A stretch of 7,341 nt of DNA. It comes from an uncultured Treponema sp. (lineage in GTDB: Bacteria; Spirochaetota; Spirochaetia; Treponematales; Treponemataceae). Of this stretch, positions 1 to 5,481 are shown piece after piece. The DNA lies in the NCBI GenBank assembly GCA_947176045.1, contig CAMWPF010000065.1, positions 1 through 7,341 of the forward strand, given 5' to 3'. A program made the translations under genes and the position numbers. A model generated the notes under the pieces. It saw only the letters and a program-made list of their open reading frames with translations. It was not told the DNA's origin and did not search any database. The stretch's first letter is position 1. Every line of letters begins with the position of its first letter.

Positions 1-1258
1 CCTTTTTGTTATCCATTTCTTCTAATTTGTGGACAAGATAGTCCACAATGTTTTCAGCGGAATGCCCGATATGCTCCCAGCAGTGCGAGCGTATTTTTTC
101 CCGCCCGTTTTGCAAATCTGCGCTTTCAATGGCGGCGTTTATTGTGCCGCGTATTGAGCCGACGTCCGCTTCCTTCAGTTCAATTCCGATTTCAGGAAGC
201 ACCTTGAAAAACCATCTTTCTTCCGTAAGCCAGTCCGCGTCATACGGAAGCGTGTCGAAAACCTGAGATGCGTAGATGAGCGGCTTGTTGAACACACAGG
301 CGAAATCAAGGATGATTCCCGAAAAATCAGTGATGAGAATGTCTGCGGAATTGAGCGCGTCGAAATTGTCGTTGTCAAAATTCCATTCTACAGTGGGAAA
401 CTGTTCGTGCGTGAATTGTTCTTGCAGCGGCCGCAATATATTCTGCTCGGAAACGACTGTCTGCGGATGCGGCCGGATAATCACATTGAATTCAGTCTGT
501 ATCAATGCCGAAATGATTTTTTCACCAAAGCGGCTCAAGATTCCGCTTTCGCCCCAGCTTGGCGCCAAGAGGACAGTTTTTCTGCCTGCGGCAGTTTCGC
601 CTTTTTCTGCGGCGTCAAACCGCTTCTTCAAGTTGTCCAACGGAACGGAACCGACGGCAACCAGCTCCTTGCGCCTGATGTTCGGACGCAGCCGTTCCAT
701 TTCGCGTATGAAGTCAATCTGGTTTTTCCCGCTTGCCAGAACCGCATCGTAAAAATCCAATCCGAACATCCGGTATCCCGCAAGCTCGTCGGCCGTATGC
801 GGAACGTGCACGTAGAAACCGACGTTTTTGCTGCGCTTCCATTGGTAGACATCAAGTCCCGGAGTTGTCGAAAGGACAATTTTTGCGCTCAGCATATTCA
901 GACGTGCGAACGCTTTGTTTCCTCCGCCGATGAATTCCGTCCTGACACAGCGGTAGTCCTCCGACAGCGCCGGATCGTCCGGGCCTGACGTGTAGAAAAC
1001 GCCCGGCACTTCGCGTCTTTCCAATTCGTCGCAGATCGGCTTGAATACATTCCAGTAACGCTTGTGGTCGGAATACAGTACCAATGGAATTGTACTCGTG
1101 TCCAGCTTTGCGCTCTTTCCGCCGGAGAAAATGAATTTCAGCTTCAGGGCAAGGGCACGGAGCGCAAAAACGCCTGCGGTCATAACTCCGATTGCAAGCG
1201 AGAAAAGCATGCTTCCTGTGCCGGGATCAATATAAAGGAACAATGGCTGCGCCGTCAT
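1..1258 (-). CDS. CDP-glycerol glycerophosphotransferase-like membrane-anchored protein (partial, 3' end beyond window)
   Basis: The frame is open from an ATG at 1258 to the left edge, giving 419 complete codons without a stop. The start overlaps the stop of the upstream gene in ATGA, so the two are probably translationally coupled. Residues 9-17 read YIDPGTGSM and lead into one membrane segment (about 15-38), followed by a basic stretch. The rest resembles the GT-B-like glycerophosphotransferases of the TagB/TagF type (Glyphos_transf family). Visible landmarks are H151/H154 in an HVPHT motif, GSVPLD at 203-208 (equivalent to the GYPRLD element), an LAPSWGE strand at 231-237, RPHP at 262-265, and ADILITDFSGIILDF at 305-319 (the family's donor-binding SDxxxTDYSSxxFD element). 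Family role: transfer of glycerol phosphate from CDP-glycerol on the cytoplasmic membrane face. The exact acceptor is unknown. The last visible residues are charged and helical, so the true end is probably close. An alternative is a related polyol-phosphate transferase. Confidence 0.87.
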   Translation of the reverse strand, partial: MTAQPLFLYIDPGTGSMLFSLAIGVMTAGVFALRALALKLKFIFSGGKSAKLDTSTIPLVLYSDHKRYWNVFKPICDELERREVPGVFYTSGPDDPALSEDYRCVRTEFIGGGNKAFARLNMLSAKIVLSTTPGLDVYQWKRSKNVGFYVHVPHTADELAGYRMFGLDFYDAVLASGKNQIDFIREMERLRPNIRRKELVAVGSVPLDNLKKRFDAAEKGETAAGRKTVLLAPSWGESGILSRFGEKIISALIQTEFNVIIRPHPQTVVSEQNILRPLQEQFTHEQFPTVEWNFDNDNFDALNSADILITDFSGIILDFACVFNKPLIYASQVFDTLPYDADWLTEERWFFKVLPEIGIELKEADVGSIRGTINAAIESADLQNGREKIRSHCWEHIGHSAENIVDYLVHKLEEMDNKK

Positions 1259-4017
1259 TTTTCATCTCCATTTTCGTTCCGCTTTTCCCATTCGAGGAGC
1301 GGAATCCAGTTTTCCTCGTCAAAAATGTCAGTATGAACGTGGAACGCTTTCGCCTTGTCAAGCGTAAACTGAAATTTGTCCGCCATCTTTTCGGCGTTCC
1401 ATTCCAAGTCTTTGATCGGATAGACCGTGATTCCATCCTGCTTTTCCTGTGAGAATGCGCTGTGCGTAAACGGATTTTTCTCATCCAGCCCAAGTCCTTG
1501 CGTTGCGAGGAACAGCGTGTCTGCGTTTGTCATAAAGGATTCGTCTGTGGAAAGCTCCCGGCGGCTTCCAAAATCCTTAAAAAGCAAGATTGGCATATAG
1601 GAAGCGGGGATTCTTGAATCTGCAAAATGTGAAAAATCATTCAATGCAATTGGATATCCATGATCCGAAACGATGACAATCCTCGTGTTGTCGTAGGCGT
1701 CATTCTCCCTCAGAAAATTAAGCCATTTTCCGACCTGCTTGAATGCGGCGACGAATACCTGATAATGAGTTGCAGTGCTGTCATCAGACGTTTCGTACGC
1801 TCCGTGAAAATAGAGGCTTCCGGTCGGCAGAAGAAAATCGTCGTCAAGAAAAGCAGGCTGATGTGTTGTCTCATTGTCAATGAAAACATACTGGCTTTTT
1901 TCCGCCGTACAGTCGGTCAGTTCAGGAAGATAATACAGGCACGAAATCATATGTATATATGCCTGGTCGGATCTATACGAAGCGATAAAATCTCCTTTGA
2001 ACGTGTTCCGCAGGACGGGAAGCAAAACCTGCAAAACTGAAAAATTCTTGATCTCCTTTTTTACAGATTCAGAAAGGCTGGTGTTTTTTCCATAAAATTT
2101 TGTTTCACGACAAAACCGTTCTGAATACGTTCCGAGAATCTCTGCCGCGCGGATATTCTGCTTTCCCTCGAACGCGCTCAAGTCGCCCTTCCACGTATAG
2201 TTCGGGCACGGCGGGTCTGTAATTGTGCATTCATATCCGGCATCGGCGAAAAGCGTCGGAAGGACGAGGGATGCCTCGTTGTGCTTTGCACGCAAAAGCT
2301 CGCCGTTCCGTGCGTTCAAGTTTTCCGGCGTGTACTCGTAGCCCGCCATCATCGCAGGAGAGGCTATGTCTGTATTCTGCCCGAAGCTCAGCGTGTTGGG
2401 ATAATACACGAATCCGCGCAGCTGTTCTTTCAAATCCGGAACGTCCAAAAGCGCGTACGGAAGGAATGAGCCTATGGCGCGGTCAAGGAAAAGGACGACG
2501 ACATTTTTTCCTGTCTTTGTAAGATGGTATACCGGCGTTATTTCATCAGACAGACTGCTTCCTTCGATTTCATTTTTCGCCTTGTTTTGGGCATACGCAG
2601 CATACGTTTTGTTTATGGAAGAGACATTTGCAAGACCTATCACCGTTTCTGCAACGCAAACCGCAAGGATGAATGCAGACGCAATGTGCAGCTTCTGAAG
2701 CCTGCTCAAAACGAAGAACAAGACGAGAACCAGAACGGCAAGCGTAGCGGAAACAATGTTCTGGACTGTATTCGCCGAAAGGACAGACCTGTCTACTTGA
2801 AACAGAACGTCCAGCGTTCCGTAATCCGCATTGAAGACAAACACGTCGGCAAGCGCCATCAGAAACGCCGCAAAGAAAACCGCGCTTTCCCATTTCTTCA
2901 CTGTGCCGCCGAACATCAAGTAAACCGCAAGCGGCCAGATTACAAAGAAGCCCAAAAAAGCAAAAAGGCTTGACCAAATATATGGAAGCGGAGATTCCGC
3001 GCCTTCCTCCAAAAACGAAAATTCAATCGGGCTTGTGGAAACCGCGCTTGAGGGGAGATACAGGCCGCACAGGACGGCAAGCCCAAAAGCCGAGAGAATA
3101 AACAGAAGGAATTGTCTTTTTGAGGATTCAGGTACTGCCGCACTTTTTTCTTCCTGCGCTTTCGGCCTGCAAAACTGAATTCTTCCGCATACCGTCGCCG
3201 CCGCCTTTTTGACAAGGGCAAAAAGCACAACAAAAAGCGAGAACGCGGAAAAGGCGGCTGTCTTTATTGTGATTCCTTTTTTGTAAATGAAATATGCGGA
3301 AAACAGCAGGAGCATTCCGCCGATGATTCCGCGCAGAATGCCTGCCGGATGCTTCATTTTCAGCACGACGTTCTTTGCGAGGCTGAACAGATTGTTCAAA
3401 ATCCAGTAGATGACAAGCCCGCTCGGCGAGCTGTAGAGCAGGACAAGAAAAACCGCCGCAAGAACGAAAATCTGAATCCGCTCGCGCGCCGTCGTGTCCT
3501 TTGCGTATATCGCGCCGGAAACGAGGTTTATCGCCGTCATCAAAAGAGGAAGGACATTTACTGAAAAATTTCCAATCTGAAACAGAGCGTCAGGCGCGCC
3601 CAAATCCTTGAAAATCCAGAATGGAATTCCTTTCAGCGCGGCGGAACGGCTTAAATAATGGTACGCCGCAATGAAGAACGGAATCTCGATCAGAATCGAA
3701 AGGGAGCTTCTGAGCGTATAGAGCGGATTGTAGTTGCATTCCCGGTAATACGTCTGCAAAATCATAAAACGCTCGTCGCCCTTGAACGCGCGCTTTATCC
3801 GCTGTATCCGCGGCTCCATCCCTTTTGCAATCCTGCGTTCTTTTGCCTGAAGGCTGTCGGCAATGTTGTAGAGCGGCAGCGCAAGAAAGTTGATGGCAAG
3901 GCTTACGCCGCAGACTGCGCCGATTACGCCGAATGAAGTGAATTTGATTGTGAAGAACGTAAAGACCCAGTCAACAATCAGTTCGATTGGGGCGACAATG
4001 AGGTTGTAAAAAATCAT
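1255..4017 (-). CDS. YidC/Oxa1 core fused to LtaS/EptA-like alkaline-phosphatase-superfamily membrane phosphotransferase
   Basis: A 920-residue protein with two recognisable halves. Residues about 1-225 are a YidC/Oxa1 core without the large periplasmic domain: a membrane segment near 28-50 ending in LPL, a basic cytoplasmic hairpin (about 57-95) ending in the family's NPL motif at 97-99, then segments near 103-122, 153-172 and 181-212. Two further helices (about 226-245, 252-270) and a charged linker lead to five more helices (about 303-321, 346-369, 376-396, 418-438, 444-462). A soluble domain from about 480 to the end follows. That domain shows the metalloenzyme signature: D512 after a VVVLFL strand, N548-T549 (expected nucleophile), H719 in TTHQP, and D785-H786 in VSDHG. 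Family role: phosphoglycerol or phosphoethanolamine transfer, or hydrolysis, on the outer membrane face. YidC's conserved groove Arg appears replaced by N43. An in-frame TGA two codons upstream fixes ATG 4017 as the start; the site GGGGTGA lies just ahead. I am sure of both domains; the substrate is unknown. Confidence 0.9.
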   Translation of the reverse strand: MIFYNLIVAPIELIVDWVFTFFTIKFTSFGVIGAVCGVSLAINFLALPLYNIADSLQAKERRIAKGMEPRIQRIKRAFKGDERFMILQTYYRECNYNPLYTLRSSLSILIEIPFFIAAYHYLSRSAALKGIPFWIFKDLGAPDALFQIGNFSVNVLPLLMTAINLVSGAIYAKDTTARERIQIFVLAAVFLVLLYSSPSGLVIYWILNNLFSLAKNVVLKMKHPAGILRGIIGGMLLLFSAYFIYKKGITIKTAAFSAFSLFVVLFALVKKAAATVCGRIQFCRPKAQEEKSAAVPESSKRQFLLFILSAFGLAVLCGLYLPSSAVSTSPIEFSFLEEGAESPLPYIWSSLFAFLGFFVIWPLAVYLMFGGTVKKWESAVFFAAFLMALADVFVFNADYGTLDVLFQVDRSVLSANTVQNIVSATLAVLVLVLFFVLSRLQKLHIASAFILAVCVAETVIGLANVSSINKTYAAYAQNKAKNEIEGSSLSDEITPVYHLTKTGKNVVVLFLDRAIGSFLPYALLDVPDLKEQLRGFVYYPNTLSFGQNTDIASPAMMAGYEYTPENLNARNGELLRAKHNEASLVLPTLFADAGYECTITDPPCPNYTWKGDLSAFEGKQNIRAAEILGTYSERFCRETKFYGKNTSLSESVKKEIKNFSVLQVLLPVLRNTFKGDFIASYRSDQAYIHMISCLYYLPELTDCTAEKSQYVFIDNETTHQPAFLDDDFLLPTGSLYFHGAYETSDDSTATHYQVFVAAFKQVGKWLNFLRENDAYDNTRIVIVSDHGYPIALNDFSHFADSRIPASYMPILLFKDFGSRRELSTDESFMTNADTLFLATQGLGLDEKNPFTHSAFSQEKQDGITVYPIKDLEWNAEKMADKFQFTLDKAKAFHVHTDIFDEENWIPLLEWEKRNENGDEK

Positions 4018-4050
4018 CGCTCACCCCGCGGCTTCTGTTCACGAGAAGAA

Positions 4051-4106
4051 GCTGAATTGCTGAATTGCTGAATTGCTGAATTGCTGAATTGCTGAATTGC
4101 TGAATT
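4051..4106. repeat. Seven perfect tandem copies of an 8-bp unit (GCTGAATT)
   Basis: Seven uninterrupted, identical octamers (AATTCAGC when read on the minus strand) lie 34-89 bp upstream of the 920-residue protein's start codon. The array does not extend that reading frame, because a TGA stands between it and the ATG. It therefore sits in the promoter or 5' leader. Perfect short-unit arrays change copy number by slipped-strand replication, so this is a candidate site of expression variation. The right end of the array touches the predicted -10 box. Confidence 0.95.
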
Positions 4107-4132
4107 TTGCAGCATAACTACTTCCTTGTCAA
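4104..4132 (-). promoter_or_regulatory. Probable sigma-70 promoter of the fusion-protein operon
   Basis: On the minus strand a perfect TTGACA (-35) occupies 4132-4127. It is followed by a 17-nt spacer and CAAAAT (4109-4104, 4 of 6 matches to TATAAT). Transcription would begin near 4097, so almost the whole octamer array would be in the leader RNA. The -35 box is convincing; the -10 box is weak and partly made of repeat sequence. Confidence 0.5.
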
Positions 4133-4216
4133 GAGGTTTCATCATAATACTGCTTTTAGCTGAAAATGTATATATCCGCTTTTGTCTCGTTTTTTATAAT
4201 AAGACAAACGTCAGAC

Positions 4217-4247
4217 AAAAAAAGGCGCATCTGAAATCAGATGCGCC
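4217..4247 (-). terminator. Intrinsic terminator of the HU-like/DUF4469 gene
   Basis: Read on the minus strand, GGCGCATCTG pairs perfectly with CAGATGCGCC (4247-4224) around a 4-nt ATTT loop and is followed directly by seven T residues (4223-4217). It begins 27 bp after the stop of the gene ending at 4275. There is no T-tract on the plus strand, so it acts in the minus direction only and separates this gene from the operon further left. Confidence 0.92.
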
Positions 4248-4274
4248 CGAAAGCTGTCCGCTTCCTACAGTTTT

Positions 4275-5048
4275 CTAGGAAACCCGGAACTCGCTTTCAA
4301 ATACATACGCCCTTGTCTCCCTTGCAAGCGCCTTCCCGGCAAGGTGCTGCGTCCGTACCATGATCTTATACGTTCCTTCCGAAAGGTCTGCCGGAACGAC
4401 GCAGCACAAAGACTTGGGGCTGTTGCGGCCGATCTTGTCCGCTTCCAGCCTGACCGTCTTCGACTCGTCTTCCGTGTTCACAAAATACAGCCCCACGTCC
4501 CCGTTGTCTCCTGCAACAGTAAGATTCATTCCCTTGATCTCAAGGAAGCCGCCGCGCGTCAGGACTTCCGAACCCTTGCTCTCAAGGTCAAGCACTTCCG
4601 TGATCGCCGGAAGGATTGAGTTCCCCTGGCGGATGACGGGAGTCACTTCCTTTATGACGGACTTCATCTTGTGGCTCGCGCTGCAGCCCAAAGAAACGGA
4701 ATGGCGCTCAGGGCTGTAGGATTCGCCCGGCGAGGCGAATGTTCCTGAAAGGCTCAGGCTGCACCGTGCAACGCCGTCGTCAACCGTGCAGCCGGTAAGA
4801 AGCCGCGCAATCTTCGCGTTCCGAAAAAGCGCCGCCACTTCCAGAAGCTTCTCCTTTGCAAGCCCGGAGGAAAGCCCCGAGGCAATAATGTCGCACGCCA
4901 GATCCTCGTCGGTGCAGGTCCCTTGATTTATCAGCCTCGCAAAATAGGAAGCGCCCCTGCCCGAACTGAAATTGTTCTTATAAAGAGCAAACGGCACTTC
5001 ATTGGATTTGTGCTCAATCTGAGCAGCATTCAAGGTATTAAGATTCAT
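4275..5048 (-). CDS. HU-like DNA-binding protein with C-terminal Ig-like DUF4469 domain
   Basis: A 257-residue soluble protein with no signal peptide or membrane segment. Residues about 16-135 resemble the HU/IHF-like domain of Bacteroides Bvu_2165-type proteins: an ARLINQGTCTDEDLACDI helix region (37-54), a long amphipathic helix to about 84, and a beta region with SLSGTF (99-104) and SYSPERHSV (110-118). Residues about 145-257 match the DUF4469 Ig-like fold, with GGFLEIKGMNL (166-176), DVGLYFVN (184-191), the VVPADLSEGTY turn (217-227) and VRTQ (231-234). Known for the family: multi-copy nucleoid-type proteins of uncertain role. DNA binding is inferred from the fold. The start is supported by an AGGAGG site 6 nt before ATG 5048. 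The gene stands alone between its own promoter and a strong terminator. Basic residues are fewer than in canonical HU, so weak or specialised binding is possible. Confidence 0.87.
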   Translation of the reverse strand: MNLNTLNAAQIEHKSNEVPFALYKNNFSSGRGASYFARLINQGTCTDEDLACDIIASGLSSGLAKEKLLEVAALFRNAKIARLLTGCTVDDGVARCSLSLSGTFASPGESYSPERHSVSLGCSASHKMKSVIKEVTPVIRQGNSILPAITEVLDLESKGSEVLTRGGFLEIKGMNLTVAGDNGDVGLYFVNTEDESKTVRLEADKIGRNSPKSLCCVVPADLSEGTYKIMVRTQHLAGKALARETRAYVFESEFRVS

Positions 5049-5308
5049 TGTATACCTCCTGTATAGTATGAATGCTTAAACGTCGGCATGAGCTTCCCGC
5101 AAATCCGTTTGCAGTCCGCCTCATACCTTTGTATAAAAGGCCCGATTTTGCTACCGGCCTTGTCCTCCGCTCCGAAACGGAAGCCGAATCAGGAGCTCCT
5201 GTCATCTTCCGTCTGTCCCTCTGCCCCTTTGTGCAAGGCGGGCAGCGCCTTTTTAAGCATCGCACCTCTGTGCCTCCTTGATAATTCGATTTTATCGAAT
5301 TATCTTAT
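5049..5308 (-). other. Long 5' leader of the HU-like/DUF4469 gene
   Basis: About 260 nt separate the predicted transcription start (near 5308) from the start codon at 5048. The leader would open with an 11-bp hairpin (5304-5280). It also carries two short hairpin-forming units with CCTTT/AAAGG-type arms around 5127-5141 and 5222-5242. An AAGGAGG site at 5279-5273 precedes two competing short frames (GTG 5265 and ATG 5260). Neither frame resembles a protein I recognise. The region could be regulatory RNA, a leader peptide region or the remains of a small gene. Confidence 0.45.
5280..5304. promoter_or_regulatory. Perfect 11-bp inverted repeat, candidate operator at the transcription start
   Basis: GATAATTCGAT and its exact reverse complement flank a TTT spacer. 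The element lies just downstream of the minus-strand -10 box (5315-5320), where a bound repressor would block transcription. In RNA it would form a hairpin at the extreme 5' end. The same half-site recurs at 5361-5370. Confidence 0.7.
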
Positions 5309-5314
5309 ACTGTC

Positions 5315-5344
5315 AGTATACGGGCTTTTTGCACAGGCTGTCAA
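5315..5344 (-). promoter_or_regulatory. Sigma-70 promoter of the HU-like/DUF4469 gene
   Basis: On the minus strand TTGACA (5344-5339) is followed by 18 nt and TATACT (5320-5315), giving 11 of 12 consensus matches. It lies between the inverted repeat at 5280-5304 and the half-sites at 5352-5370, and points toward the gene starting at 5048. Confidence 0.78.
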
Positions 5345-5351
5345 GTCAAAA

Positions 5352-5370
5352 ATCGAAAAAATCGAATTAT
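5352..5370. promoter_or_regulatory. Two ATCGAA half-sites upstream of the -35 box
   Basis: ATCGAA occurs at 5352-5357 and again at 5361-5366, a 9-bp period. The second copy extends to ATCGAATTAT, which is identical to one arm of the inverted repeat at 5280-5304. With that palindrome the sites bracket the minus-strand promoter, an arrangement seen where a DNA-binding protein represses by looping or cooperative binding. They also lie upstream of the divergent plus-strand gene. Confidence 0.55.
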
Positions 5371-5395
5371 ATTCACTATTTTTCTAAAGAAACGC

Positions 5396-5424
5396 TTGAA
5401 ACAAGCCGAAAATAAGTATACGAT
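5396..5424 (+). promoter_or_regulatory. Possible promoter of the AAA15 ATPase gene
   Basis: TTGAAA (5396-5401, 5 of 6 matches) is followed by 17 nt and TACGAT (5419-5424, 4 of 6). Transcription would start near 5431, giving a leader of about 50 nt that contains an inverted repeat (CGAACAA at 5426-5432 and TTGTTCG at 5447-5453). This is a moderate match only; TATACG at 5417 is an alternative -10 box with a short spacer. Confidence 0.42.
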
Positions 5425-5481
5425 TCGAACAATGCGATTTTCTTGTTTGTTCGTACGGAGAGTCCATTCAGCGGAGGAACT

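Noticed and set aside
276..988. Long plus-strand frames (158 and 193 codons) at the left end
   Set aside because: They lie antisense to the glycerophosphotransferase frame, which has clear family motifs. They overlap each other and have no recognisable motifs or operon context.
4051..4106. CRISPR array
   Set aside because: The repeats are 8-bp units directly abutting, with no spacers. This is a simple tandem repeat.
5187..5260. Selenocysteine recoding of the TGA at 5191-5189
   Set aside because: Only a small TCCG-TTT-CGGA hairpin follows. It lacks the loop features expected of a bacterial SECIS, and the peptide matches no known selenoprotein.
5443..5481. Upstream TTG start for the ATPase, adding 13 residues
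   Set aside because: ATG 5482 has a GCGGAGG site 4 nt before it and matches the normal N-terminus of the family. The extra residues have no support.
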